DNA of 64,000 nt from Cryobacterium sp. PH31-L1 (GCF_030063145.1 NZ_JASISM010000001.1:558001-622000); one strand, 5' to 3'. Positions 27,062-35,793 are shown, counted from the first letter of the stretch. Notes: a model not told the origin generated them from the letters alone. A program made the numbers and translations.

Positions 27062-27685
27062 TCAATGCACCAGCGCCAGCAGCAGCGCGACGGCCACGAA
27101 CAGCACGCCGAACGTGCGGTTGAGAATCAGCTGCCCGCGAGCGGTGTTCGTGAAGCGCTGAAACGTCTTCGCCGCCACCGCGAAGAACAGCCACATCACG
27201 ATCACGTCGATCAGCACCACCGTGACCGTGAGCACGAGGTACTGGGGGAGCAGCGGCTGCTCGGGCCGAATGAACTGCGGCATGAACGCGAGAAAGAACA
27301 CGAGCGCCTTGGGGTTCAGCAGGTTGACCCACAGGCCGCGGCGAAACATCGACCCGGCCGGTTCGCGTGTGCGCGGTGCAGCCAGGTCCCGCGTTGGGTC
27401 GGGCTTCTGCACCAATAAACGGATGCCCAGAAACACCAGGTAAGCTGCCCCGGCATACCGAATCACATTGAACAGCACGGGAGAATTGGCCACGAGCACG
27501 CCCACGCCGAGCGCCACCACAGCCACGTGCACTACGAGTGCCGCCTGCTGCCCGAGGATTCCCCAGATCGAGCGACGAAACCCGCTGGTCAGCGAGTTGT
27601 TCATAGTGTTGATCGCGCCAGCGCCCGGGGTGAAGCTGATCAGCACGCCGGCGCCGACGAGGGCCAGCCAGAGGGAAAGTTGCAC
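27062..27685 (-). CDS. LysE/RhtB-family amino-acid exporter
   Basis: 207 aa from GTG 27685. Six membrane segments and the family motif near the N-terminus (LISFTPGAGAINTMNNSLTS, equivalent to the P-G-P loop) are present, with GAAYLVFLGIRLL and WVNLLNPKALVFFLAFMPQF further on. Members export lysine, threonine, homoserine lactones or similar solutes by proton exchange. No neighbouring LysG-type regulator. The substrate is unknown. Confidence 0.9.
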   Translation of the reverse strand: MQLSLWLALVGAGVLISFTPGAGAINTMNNSLTSGFRRSIWGILGQQAALVVHVAVVALGVGVLVANSPVLFNVIRYAGAAYLVFLGIRLLVQKPDPTRDLAAPRTREPAGSMFRRGLWVNLLNPKALVFFLAFMPQFIRPEQPLLPQYLVLTVTVVLIDVIVMWLFFAVAAKTFQRFTNTARGQLILNRTFGVLFVAVALLLALVH

Positions 27686-27817
27686 ACGTTAGCGTAGCGC
27701 GGGTGCCGCTGAGAAAGCGGATGCCCGAGCGGCGAAATCCCGTCATGTGTTCGTATGCAATTTCGTACAGAATTCCCGATATTTGTGAGAATCCCTCGAC
27801 TTCACGGGGTGTCCTTG

Positions 27818-27829
27818 GTACACTTGTTC
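27818..27829 (+). promoter_or_regulatory. SOS (LexA)-like box before the DUF222/HNH gene
   Basis: GTAC-ACTT-GTTC lies immediately before the ATG at 27831. The wider 16-mer (27816-27831) matches the actinobacterial LexA consensus, TCGAAC-N4-GTTCGA, at about 9 of its 12 fixed positions. A tandem 12-bp near-repeat beginning TTCGTA (27750-27773) lies further upstream. LexA control would fit the 13E12-type family downstream. Confidence 0.45.
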
Positions 27830-27830
27830 T

Positions 27831-29645
27831 ATGAGCCAGAGCGGCGACACCCCCCAGCACCAGGGAGTGATCGATCGTTTCGTGCAGGGTCTGCCCGATT
27901 CCGAATGGTTCATTTCTGCAAAAAACCGCGTCTGGGCTGAGGCGTTCCGGGCAGAGTGCGAAGCGGCCTGCCCGGCCGAGCCCGAAGCCGAAGCCGAAGC
28001 CGAAGCGGCCGCGCAGGCACGGGCTCCGCAGCTACCTGATGGCCCGCCGATCCCGGCCGGTCTCGACCTGACAGAGGTGTTCGCGGCGGTGCCGCCCGAG
28101 CACCTGTTCGACGAGAACCTCCGCGAAGAGGCCCTGTACGCCGATTACGTCGCTCATACCCTCTATGTCGACCATGCCCGGTTCGACCCATTCGGTCAGG
28201 CCTCCGACGATTGGGCCCCCGACGATTGGGCCCCTGACGATCCGGCCCACGCGGGCCCGGCCGACGAACGCCCGGCGGGGCCGAACCCGCTCGAGGGCCT
28301 GACTCCGTTTCAGCGGCATCAGGCGCAGTTAGTCGATCGGGTGCTGTTCCTCGAGAAAGTCATAGCGTGGGCGCAGGCCAGCAAAGCCGAGGTTCTCGCC
28401 GAAGCGTGGGACTACACCACCCAGACCGCCCAGACCGGGCGCGCGCATGCCGGTCCCGGGCACGAGCACGATTGGGACGACGCCTTTGCCGCGCAGCAGG
28501 GCCTGGTCGCGGAGATGGCGTGCGCGCTGCGCATCCCGAATGGCTCCGCGTCCGGCTTGTTCCGGGAGAGCCGCCAACTGGTGGTCGAGCGTCCCGACAC
28601 CCTCACCGCGCTCCGCACCGGCGATATCTCGCTCCGGCACGCCCGCCGACTACTGGACCAGCTCGACTCCGTGCCCGAATCCGCCCGCGACCAGCTGGAA
28701 ACGGTGCTGCTGCCCCACGCCCAACGTCTCACTCCCACGCAATTCGACGGCAAGGCCCGCAAACTCAGGGAACGTTTCCACCCCGACAGCATTACCGTGC
28801 GCCGCGCCCGATGCCTGTCCGATCGCAAAGTGCTGTTCTTTCCCGACAAAGATGGCATGGCCACGCTCTGGCTGCGCGGTGCCGGCGACGACCTGCAGGG
28901 CATCTACACCCGCGTCACCGACGCCGCGATCAGCCTGCAAGGCCCCGATGAACCCCGCACCCTCAGCGAACTCCGCGCCGATGTCGCCGTCGACCTGCTC
29001 CAGCAGGGCGTCACCAGCGCCGGCCTCGGCGCCGGCCTCACCGCCAACGTCAACATCACCGTTCCGGTGCTCACCCTGATGGGCAAGAGCGAGGAACCCG
29101 GCGACCTCGAAGGTTACGGCCCAATCGACCCGGAGACCGCCCGCAAGCTGGCCGGCACCGCAACCAGCTGGCTGCGAGTTCTCACGCACCCGCACACCGG
29201 TGTCGTGCTCGACGTCAGCAGTGAACCGTTCCGGGTGCCGGCCGCGTTGAAGAAATACCTCCGGCTCCGAGATGGAACCTGCCGGTTCCCCGGCTGCAAC
29301 CGCTCCGCCGGCCACAGCGACCTCGACCACACCATCGATAAACAATTCGGTGGCCCCACCACCGCGACGAACCTGCACTTTCTCTCGCCCGCCCACCACA
29401 ATCTGAAGCACTTCAGCGACTGGAAAACCGTCGCCGACCCCGACGGTACCCTTCACTGGACCAGCCCAGCCGGCAAACACTACGCCACCGACCCCGCCAC
29501 CCGCATAAGCTTTCCGCGACCACCAACCGCGCCACCGGCCGTCGCATCGTCACAGGCAGCAGCGCCACACCAGCCGGAATTCCCGCGCGACCCGTGGAAC
29601 CCCGCCACCTGGAATATCGACGACGCAGATCCAACCCCGTTCTAA
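27831..29645 (+). CDS. DUF222/13E12-family HNH endonuclease
   Basis: 604 aa. The long DUF222 region (about 125-430) contains AWAQASKAEVLAEAWDYT, GDISLRHARRLLDQLDSVPE and a Leu/Ala-rich core. The C-terminal HNH nuclease has RDGTCRFPGCNRSAGHSDLD, DHTIDKQFGGPTTATNLHFL and the final HHNLKHFSDW. The zinc-binding Cys pair and HNH residues are intact. The N-terminal 120 residues are acidic with short repeats (EAEAEAEA and DDWAPDDWAPDD). This family is expanded and mobile in actinobacteria; its role is undefined. ATG 27831 lies directly after an SOS-like box. A decayed relative is found at 45352-45512. Confidence 0.9.
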   Translation: MSQSGDTPQHQGVIDRFVQGLPDSEWFISAKNRVWAEAFRAECEAACPAEPEAEAEAEAAAQARAPQLPDGPPIPAGLDLTEVFAAVPPEHLFDENLREEALYADYVAHTLYVDHARFDPFGQASDDWAPDDWAPDDPAHAGPADERPAGPNPLEGLTPFQRHQAQLVDRVLFLEKVIAWAQASKAEVLAEAWDYTTQTAQTGRAHAGPGHEHDWDDAFAAQQGLVAEMACALRIPNGSASGLFRESRQLVVERPDTLTALRTGDISLRHARRLLDQLDSVPESARDQLETVLLPHAQRLTPTQFDGKARKLRERFHPDSITVRRARCLSDRKVLFFPDKDGMATLWLRGAGDDLQGIYTRVTDAAISLQGPDEPRTLSELRADVAVDLLQQGVTSAGLGAGLTANVNITVPVLTLMGKSEEPGDLEGYGPIDPETARKLAGTATSWLRVLTHPHTGVVLDVSSEPFRVPAALKKYLRLRDGTCRFPGCNRSAGHSDLDHTIDKQFGGPTTATNLHFLSPAHHNLKHFSDWKTVADPDGTLHWTSPAGKHYATDPATRISFPRPPTAPPAVASSQAAAPHQPEFPRDPWNPATWNIDDADPTPF

Positions 29646-29763
29646 CCCCGCGATCCCAGACTTGTCCAGGTCCGGCGATTCTCGCGCGACGGCCATTATG
29701 TCGACGCGTCGCCCGACGTGTAACGGCCTTGCCGCAGCTTGCCGACCTGCATAAGGTGCGAGC

Positions 29764-30728
29764 ATGAAAATCGGATACAAGCTGATCGCCGAGAGCTTCG
29801 GGCCGCAGGAACTCGTTCGCCAGGCCGTGCGTGCCGAACAAGCCGGATTCGACTTCGTGGAGATGAGCGATCATTTTCATCCCTGGGTCGAAGCCCAGGG
29901 GCACTCGCCATTCGTCTGGAATGTGCTGAGCGCTATCGCCGCGAAGACCACGACGCTGGAGATCGCCACAGGTGTCACCTGCCCGAGTGTGCGGTACCAC
30001 CCGGCGATCATCGCTCAAGCGGCCGCAACGCTCGCGCTGCTTTCCGACGGTCGCTTCACGCTCGGTGTCGGGTCGGTGAACGGCTCAACGAGCACATCGT
30101 CGGTCGCGGGTTCCCCGGCATCCACGAACGGCACGCCATGTTCGACGAGGCGCTCGACATCATCCGGCTGCTCTGGCAGGGCGGCTATCAGAACTACGAC
30201 GGCCGCTACCTTAAGCTCGAAGACGCCCGCATCTTCGACCTGCCCGACACACTGCCGACCTTGGCCGTGGCCGTCAGCGGCCCGAAATCCGTCGCACTGG
30301 CCGCCGAACACGGTGATGGCCTCTTCGCCGTGGAACCGAAGGGTGAGCTGGTCGACGGTTACCGCGACGCAGGCGGTACCGGGCCGCTCTACTGCGAAGC
30401 TCCACTCGCGTGGGCACCCACCGAAGAAGCCGCCGTGACGGCAGCTCACGCAACGAATGCGTGGTCGGTCACCGGCTGGAAGGTGATGGCTGAACTGCCC
30501 AACCCGCTGAATTTCGAGGCGGCGGCCGCAACGGTTCGCGAGCAAGACATCCGCGAGCAGTTTGCCTGCGGCCCCGACGTGGAGCGGCACCTCGAGGTGA
30601 TCGGCCAGTTCACCGATGCCGGCTTTGACCACGTCGCGCTCATGAACGCCGGGCCCGACCAAGACGGCTTCTTCGACTTCTTCGAAAGCACGCTGCGGCC
30701 CCGCCTGCTCTCCGCGGGTAGCCGATGA
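29764..30728 (+). pseudogene. F420-dependent LLM-class oxidoreductase, frameshifted
   Basis: The start ATG 29764 gives MKIGYKLIAESFGPQELVRQ, through HFHPWVEAQGHSPFVWNVLS to SDGRFTLGVGS. The frame then shifts near 30075. The continuation in the next frame, beginning GERLNEHIVGRGFPGIHERH and ending near 30728, completes a normal 321-residue luciferase-like F420-dependent reductase. Restoring one G in GGGTCGGTGAAC rejoins both halves. These enzymes transfer hydride from F420H2 to substrates, or oxidise sugar phosphates. Either the gene is recently inactivated or the read has an error. The downstream HAD gene overlaps its stop (ATGA), so the operon structure is intact. Confidence 0.85.
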
Positions 30729-31387
30729 CGCGCCGACGCGCTGTGCTGTTCGACATCGACGGAACCCTGGTCGACTCGAATTACCTGCACGTTGAGGCGT
30801 GGCACCGGGCGTTCCAAACGTTGGGCGTCGACGTTGAGGCGTGGCGCATTCACCGTTCCATCGGTCAGGATTCCGGCCAAATGCTCGACTCGCTGGTCGG
30901 CGACCGTGACACGCACTGGCTGACGGAGGCGAAAAGCCTGCATGCCCAAAGCTATGCAGCCCTGGCCCCGCAATTACGAGTGTTCGCGCAGGCCCGCGAG
31001 CTGCTGAGCGCGCTCGCCGAACAGGGCTACATCGTCGTGCTCGTTACCTCCGCACCGGAGGACGAACTGCAGATTCTGCTCGACCTGCTCGACTCAGCTG
31101 ACGCCATTCACGCCACCACGAACTCCGACGACGTGGAAGTGGCCAAAACCGAGCCCGACATTGTGCGGGTAGCGCTCGATCGCGCCGGCGTGGAGCCAGC
31201 GGAGGCGGTCTTCATCGGCGACTCGGTCTGGGACATGGTGGCGGCGTCCCGCGCCGGAGTGCAGCCGTTCGCCATGCTCTGCGGCGGCATCGCCGAGCAG
31301 ATGCTGATCGAAGCGGGTGCTGCCGCCATCTTCGAAAACCCGGCCGACCTTCTGGCGCGACTGCCCGACCTCGGGCTCGGTGGCTGA
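30725..31387 (+). CDS. HAD-superfamily hydrolase (phosphoglycolate phosphatase-like)
   Basis: 220 aa. Motif I is VLFDIDGTLVDSN with the DxD nucleophile pair, motif II VVLVTSAP, motif III K in VAKTEPD, and motif IV FIGDSVWDMVAA. A helical cap lies between motifs I and II, as in PGMB/Gph-type phosphatases of small phosphorylated metabolites. ATG 30725 overlaps the LLM gene stop by 4 bp, so it is translationally coupled to it; the frameshift upstream could reduce its expression. Substrate unknown. Confidence 0.88.
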   Translation: MTRRRAVLFDIDGTLVDSNYLHVEAWHRAFQTLGVDVEAWRIHRSIGQDSGQMLDSLVGDRDTHWLTEAKSLHAQSYAALAPQLRVFAQARELLSALAEQGYIVVLVTSAPEDELQILLDLLDSADAIHATTNSDDVEVAKTEPDIVRVALDRAGVEPAEAVFIGDSVWDMVAASRAGVQPFAMLCGGIAEQMLIEAGAAAIFENPADLLARLPDLGLGG

Positions 31388-31484
31388 ACGCGGCGCCAAC
31401 TCGACCTTCGACGCGGCGTCGGCTAGCGTAGTCAGGCACCCTCGGGGCGACTGATCTCGCTCCGTGACGAACATGGAGGTCTCG

Positions 31485-31805
31485 ATGTCCACCCAGCAGG
31501 CAACCCGCACCACGAACTCGCACAGCTCCGTGGCTCTCGGTATCGGCGTGGCCGCCATTGTCGTGTTTATCGTCGGATCGATCCTGCTGGCGCTGCTGCC
31601 CGGCAATCTCGTGGTGATCGGCGTCGTGACCGTGCTTTGCTACCTCCTGCCGGTTGTCGGCATCGTCGTCGGCCACAACGCGCGCCGCCGCGAGGGCCCG
31701 CAGAAGGCCTCGAAGTTCGGTCTGATCCTGTCGTACATTGCGTTCGGTCTCGTCGTCATTCCGCTCTTGTTCGACATCGTCGTGCGGATCACCCAGCTCG
31801 CCTGA
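31485..31805 (+). CDS. Small three-helix membrane protein
   Basis: 106 aa from ATG 31485, fixed by TGGAGGT at 31474-31480. Three hydrophobic segments are seen: ALGIGVAAIVVFIVGSILLA, VVIGVVTVLCYLLPVVGIVV and FGLILSYIAFGLVVIPLLFD, with a basic loop HNARRREGPQKASK between helices 2 and 3. It looks like a DUF4190-type small membrane protein, but the assignment is weak. Its last 33 codons and following bases recur as a truncated copy at 36980-37089, so part of this locus was duplicated. Confidence 0.75.
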   Translation: MSTQQATRTTNSHSSVALGIGVAAIVVFIVGSILLALLPGNLVVIGVVTVLCYLLPVVGIVVGHNARRREGPQKASKFGLILSYIAFGLVVIPLLFDIVVRITQLA

Positions 31806-31836
31806 TCGACGTCTCAGACGAGCGGATGCTGCTGCT

Positions 31837-32640
31837 CTACGTCAGAGCGGGGATGATCGCGCCGGAGAACACCTGCCAGGCCAGTGCGGTCTTGGCCACG
31901 AGGCTCAACGTGATGTAGACGCGCTCGCCCTGCAGGTAGTCACGCCAGGCACCGACCTGGCGGTACTGCAGCCACTGGTTCGCCGCGAAGGTGTTGAAGA
32001 ACAGGAACAGCGAAATGATGATCCCGTAGACGAAGGCAGGCGGTGACACGTTGCTGTTGGAGCCCGGCGCAACGACGTAGATCAGAATCACGATCCACGG
32101 CACCGAGCCCACCATCGACCCGAAGACGAATGGCAACATTTGTCGGCTACCCGGCGTCTCGTACTTCTCCTGCAGCGCCCCGAACAGAATCATCGCGGCA
32201 TTGGCCGCGAAAATCAAAAACAGCGCCGCAATGTCGGTTATGCCGGTGATCTGGGCGATCAACCAGATCATGATCGAGGAGCTCAGGGCGTACTCGACCC
32301 ATCGGAAGTAGTTATGGTTCTGCTTCAACCCCGCCGAATAACGGGGAAAGAACCCGGGTGAAGAGATGAGGAAGTGGAACAGGGCAGACAGTGCGAGAAA
32401 CGCCACGACGCCGATGCCCACATTGACATCGAACAGGGTGACGCGTTCGGGCGGCACCGGAGCGCCCGGGGCACCGCCCAGGTAATCGGCCGTGACGGCG
32501 AAAGTGACCTGCGTGCTCAGCAGTGTCAGCACATAAGCGAAGCCGACAGCCTGCAGCAGGTGCAGGGAACCGGCAACGATGTTGTACCGGCGTAGGCGGG
32601 AGATCTGCTGGTCAGTGCTGCGAACCTTGCGTGCCATCAT
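31837..32640 (-). CDS. Heliorhodopsin
   Basis: 267 aa, seven membrane helices. Recognised from SLHLLQAVGFAYVLTLLSTQ, NYFRWVEYALSSSIMIWLIA, ANAAMILFGALQEKYE, FVFGSMVGSVPWIVILIYVV and the last helix VYITLSLVAKTALAWQVFSG. Lys250 in that helix is the retinal-binding lysine, Glu116 the counter-ion equivalent, and His27 and His89 correspond to the conserved polar histidines. Heliorhodopsins are retinal photoreceptors with inverted topology; most do not pump ions, and their cellular role is unsettled. ATG 32640 or the adjacent 32637 is used. No retinal or carotenoid synthesis genes lie in the window. Confidence 0.93.
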   Translation of the reverse strand: MMARKVRSTDQQISRLRRYNIVAGSLHLLQAVGFAYVLTLLSTQVTFAVTADYLGGAPGAPVPPERVTLFDVNVGIGVVAFLALSALFHFLISSPGFFPRYSAGLKQNHNYFRWVEYALSSSIMIWLIAQITGITDIAALFLIFAANAAMILFGALQEKYETPGSRQMLPFVFGSMVGSVPWIVILIYVVAPGSNSNVSPPAFVYGIIISLFLFFNTFAANQWLQYRQVGAWRDYLQGERVYITLSLVAKTALAWQVFSGAIIPALT

Positions 32641-32781
32641 GCGTCTCTCATGCTGTTTGAGGGGAAGAGCGGCCAACGAATTACCCGTCGACGAGCATCG
32701 TGAGGTATGAAACCGTGCTACCACGAGTTTATGCGGCCTCGGGTGGTCTTCTCGTCGTCGGAAAGCCGAATATCGCTGCAC

Positions 32782-32799
32782 GTCGACGTCGACGTCGAC
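32782..32799. repeat. (GTCGAC)3 perfect palindrome between heliorhodopsin and NrtR genes
   Basis: Three tandem GTCGAC units form an 18-bp perfect palindrome, flanked by GCTG and CAGC that extend a possible stem. It lies 23 bp after the stop of the NrtR gene and about 140 bp upstream of the heliorhodopsin start, so it could be a terminator for the former or an operator for the latter. Confidence 0.5.
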
Positions 32800-32822
32800 T
32801 CAGCGACGGGCTTCGCGGAGCC

Positions 32823-33449
32823 TCAGAGCGCAGCGTGCCGAAACAGCTTCGCGGGCTTGCCCACGAGGCCGGGCTTGTACGCATCCGTTTCGCTGAGTTG
32901 GGGCAGCACGCGCCGACGGAAAGTGTCTTTGCCAAGTGGTTCACCCGCGATCGCGGAGTGCAGGCGCAGAAGTTCGAGCAGCGTGAACTCCAGGCCGAGC
33001 AGGAGCTCGGGGTCGGGCGAGGCCTGATAGGAGTTGCGCAGGGTGTCTACCGCCATCCGAAGTATTTCCCTGTGGTCGTAGACCAGGTCGCGAGCCTCAG
33101 ACACGGGCGTCAGTTCAATCTGCGAAACGGATGCCTCAGGTACCGCCACGAGATGCGCCACCGAGATCACCCAGCCCCGGTTATCCCGTTCTGGGGCATC
33201 GAAAACATGCAGCTGGCGCGGGCGCAGGCCAATAATATGGGCCTTGTCGCGCAGGGAGCGGAGCACAGCGTCGGCGAGGGTTTCGTGCTCGTGCAGGAAG
33301 GTTCCGGGCAGACGCCAGCCCTCTTTGTTCTGTACGAGGGCCACGCAGAGAGCGCCGTCTTTCACGGTGAGCACGGCCGTATCCACGGCCACGGAGGGGC
33401 GGGGGTAATCGGTGAGAAGTTTCTTGGCGCTGTCTCGATACTCGGTCAT
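32823..33449 (-). CDS. NrtR-like regulator (Nudix domain plus winged helix)
   Basis: 208 aa from ATG 33449. Residues about 15-140 are a Nudix fold (PRPSVAVDTAVLTVKDGALC, WRLPGTFLHEHETLADAVLR). The Nudix box lacks most catalytic glutamates (RSLRDK in place of REUxEE), as in NrtR proteins that bind ADP-ribose compounds rather than hydrolyse them. The C-terminal winged helix (FTLLELLRLHSAIAGEPLGK and DTFRRRVLPQ) is the NrtR DNA-binding domain. It is divergent from the ADP-ribosylglycohydrolase operon, 90 bp away, and is the likely regulator of that operon, sensing an NAD-derived metabolite. Confidence 0.87.
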   Translation of the reverse strand: MTEYRDSAKKLLTDYPRPSVAVDTAVLTVKDGALCVALVQNKEGWRLPGTFLHEHETLADAVLRSLRDKAHIIGLRPRQLHVFDAPERDNRGWVISVAHLVAVPEASVSQIELTPVSEARDLVYDHREILRMAVDTLRNSYQASPDPELLLGLEFTLLELLRLHSAIAGEPLGKDTFRRRVLPQLSETDAYKPGLVGKPAKLFRHAAL

Positions 33450-33467
33450 AGGTTGATTGAAGCAGAG

Positions 33468-33505
33468 TTGAGCCAATTATTCAAAAGTGTGCTACGTTGG
33501 CAATA
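33468..33505. promoter_or_regulatory. Divergent control region of NrtR and ADP-ribosylglycohydrolase genes
   Basis: The AT-rich gap holds TTGA-N9-TCAA (33468-33484). GCCAA at 33472-33476 and TTGGC at 33497-33501 form a second, wider inverted repeat. An extended -10-like TGTGCTACGTT follows. NrtR sites are about 20-bp AT-rich palindromes, so one of these is probably the operator; which one is not certain. Confidence 0.4.
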
Positions 33506-33539
33506 GATGAACTTTGATCTTATTACTTGGGGAGACCAC

Positions 33540-34991
33540 ATGACACAGAAAAAACTCACCGCCGCTCAGAAAGATCGCGCTGCCGGCGTGCTGCTCGGCT
33601 TGGCCAGCGGTGACGCGCTCGGCGCCGGCTACGAATTCGGCCCGCCCCTGCAGAGCAGCACCCCCGTGGTCATGAAGGGTGGCGGCGGCTTCAACTGGTC
33701 ACCGGGGGAGTGGACCGACGACACCTCCATGGCCGTTCCCATTGCCCAGGCCGCCGCCGCCGGCCTCGACCTCCGCGACGAGAGGGTGCTCGACGGCATC
33801 GTGGCCCAGTGGGTCAACTGGGCCAAGACCGCACCCGACGTGGGGATCCAGCTGCGGGCTATTCTGTCGCGAACCGAGCCCACGGCATCCGCTGTGCGTG
33901 CGGTGGCGAAGGCGCACCACGAACGCAATGGACGAAGCGGAGGCAATGGCTCGCTCATGCGCACGGCCCCGGTGGCGCTCGCCTACCTGCACGACCCGGC
34001 GGCGCTCGCTGAGGCGGCCCGCACCCTCAGCAGCCTCACTCACTACGAAGCGGATGCTGGCGACGCCTGCGTGCTCTGGTGCCTCGCGATTCGGCACGCG
34101 GTGCTGCACGGCGAATTCGACGTGCGCGTGGGGCTGGCCGCCCTTCCCGCCGACCGCCGGGAGCTCTGGGAAGGCCGCATCGCGGTTGCCGAAACCAGCG
34201 AGCCGAAAGACTTCGCGCACAACGGCTGGGTGGTCGAGGCCCTGCAGGGCGCCTGGTCGGCCATCAGCACGACCAGCCAACTGGATGCGACACACCTGCG
34301 TCTCGCACTCGAAGCCGCGGTGCGCGGTGGTCGCGACACCGACACCGTGGCGGCGATCGCCGGCGGGTTGCTGGGGGCGCGGTGGGGCGCATCCGCTGTG
34401 CCGGCAAAGTGGCGCCGCATCGTGCACGGCTGGCCGAAAGTCAACGGCGCGAGCCTGACCGGCGCCGATCTGGTGCGGCTCGGCGAACGAATCTGTGGCG
34501 ACGCGCAGAAGGAACGGTTCGACTACAGCTACCTCGGTGACGTCTCGACCCTGCTGCAGCACCCGCACGACGAAGGGGTCTGGATCGGCGCCGCGGGAGC
34601 CCTCGAAGCATTGCCGCCCGAGGTCGACGCGGTGGTCTCGCTCTGTCGAGTGGGCACAAAGCAGGTGCCCCCGCACATCCGTCACCACGTGGAGGTGCGC
34701 TTGATCGACAAAGACGACCCCGCAGAGAATCCCAATCTCGACTTCGTGCTCGTCGACACGGTGGATGCCATCGCCGCGCTGCGGGCCGAGGGGCACACGG
34801 TGCTGGTGCACTGCGCGCAGGCGCAGAGCCGCACGCCGTCGGTCGCGGCACTGTATGCAGCACTCCACCGCGGGGTAGCGATCGACTGGGCACTCAGGCA
34901 GGTGCTCGAGGTTCTGCCGCGCACCACGCCGAAGCGGTTTCTGCGAGACGCCATCACGCGCCTCGCCACCACCGAGGAGACGAGCAAATGA
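33540..34991 (+). CDS. ADP-ribosylglycohydrolase fused to dual-specificity phosphatase
   Basis: 483 aa from ATG 33540 with GGGGAG just upstream. Residues about 1-320 are an ADP-ribosyl-[dinitrogenase reductase] glycohydrolase-type domain: AAGVLLGLASGDALGAGYEF, WTDDTSMAVP (metal-binding), GNGSLMRTAPVALAYL and RGGRDTDTVAAIAGGLLGAR. The C-terminal part (about 335-480) is a protein-tyrosine/dual-specificity phosphatase fold with the P-loop VHCAQAQSRTPS (C-x5-R). It would cleave ADP-ribosyl linkages, and perhaps dephosphorylate the product, in the cytoplasm. It overlaps the next gene by 4 bp. The facing NrtR-type regulator fits NAD/ADP-ribose metabolism. Confidence 0.88.
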   Translation: MTQKKLTAAQKDRAAGVLLGLASGDALGAGYEFGPPLQSSTPVVMKGGGGFNWSPGEWTDDTSMAVPIAQAAAAGLDLRDERVLDGIVAQWVNWAKTAPDVGIQLRAILSRTEPTASAVRAVAKAHHERNGRSGGNGSLMRTAPVALAYLHDPAALAEAARTLSSLTHYEADAGDACVLWCLAIRHAVLHGEFDVRVGLAALPADRRELWEGRIAVAETSEPKDFAHNGWVVEALQGAWSAISTTSQLDATHLRLALEAAVRGGRDTDTVAAIAGGLLGARWGASAVPAKWRRIVHGWPKVNGASLTGADLVRLGERICGDAQKERFDYSYLGDVSTLLQHPHDEGVWIGAAGALEALPPEVDAVVSLCRVGTKQVPPHIRHHVEVRLIDKDDPAENPNLDFVLVDTVDAIAALRAEGHTVLVHCAQAQSRTPSVAALYAALHRGVAIDWALRQVLEVLPRTTPKRFLRDAITRLATTEETSK

Positions 34992-35767
34992 CCAACCCAG
35001 CATCCAATGATTCCGGAAACAACTCGTCCACCAACGGTGACGAAGATGGTGGCGACGGCTACGAGGAATACACTCCGCCGGCCGACCGATTTCTCACCGC
35101 GCAGATCTGGTGGCTCGCGAGCGAACTGGTGCGCCGGCACCCGCACCTGCGCGTGTCGGGCCACGAGGTCGAGGGCGAGGGCCGCCTGGTGATCGTGCAC
35201 GACGAGCAAGACAGCATGAGCATCCAGTGGGATCTCGTGGGCGGTTGCAAGTACCTCGTGAACGGCGCGGTCACCAGCATCAGCTGGATTGAGATGATGT
35301 CCGCGGTGAGCCCGCACGAAACCCTCAAACGCATCGAGGTGGGCACCGGGCTTGGCATTCCCAAGGCCGTGCCGGTCACCACACCACACTCGCTCACCTA
35401 CCGCGTCATGGCCAGCGCGCTCGCCACCGCGGTCGACGACCGCCACGAGTGGTACGCCGTGCCTGCGCCCATGCGTCCCTACGACGACCCCGACTGCCCC
35501 TACTTTGCCCCGTTCGCGTCGGCACGCAAGGCCCGCGACGACTACGCAGAAGCAGCGGATGCCCAGATTCTCGCGACCGGTCGCGACATCCACTTCTTTC
35601 AACCGTTCTGGGCGCTGCTGTGCAACCTCGAGCCGGTCGCCATCTTCGATTCGGCCGGGGTGATCCACACCGAATGGGGGCCGGTCGAGCTGATGCCCAC
35701 CTATGACCAGCTTGGGCGGCGGCTCGCTTTCACCACGGCCCGCGTGCTCGGCCTCAGCCTGCCCTGA
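34988..35767 (+). CDS. Hypothetical protein of the ADP-ribosylglycohydrolase operon
   Basis: 259 aa. A low-complexity Asn/Ser/Gly/Asp start (1-35) precedes a folded domain: FLTAQIWWLASELVRRHPHL, LVIVHDEQDSMSIQWDLVGG, ETLKRIEVGTGLGIPKAVPV, YRVMASALATAVDDRHEWYA and a last part with WALLCNLEPVAIFDSAGV and TTARVLGLSLP. Nothing in it matches an enzyme motif I know. The conserved-looking alternating strands resemble small substrate-binding or chaperone-like folds, but this is a guess. ATGA overlap with the phosphatase-fusion gene means obligate co-translation, so a partner role in the same pathway is likely. Confidence 0.8.
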   Translation: MTNPASNDSGNNSSTNGDEDGGDGYEEYTPPADRFLTAQIWWLASELVRRHPHLRVSGHEVEGEGRLVIVHDEQDSMSIQWDLVGGCKYLVNGAVTSISWIEMMSAVSPHETLKRIEVGTGLGIPKAVPVTTPHSLTYRVMASALATAVDDRHEWYAVPAPMRPYDDPDCPYFAPFASARKARDDYAEAADAQILATGRDIHFFQPFWALLCNLEPVAIFDSAGVIHTEWGPVELMPTYDQLGRRLAFTTARVLGLSLP

Positions 35768-35793
35768 CGACCACCGAACCAAGGAGCGCCACC

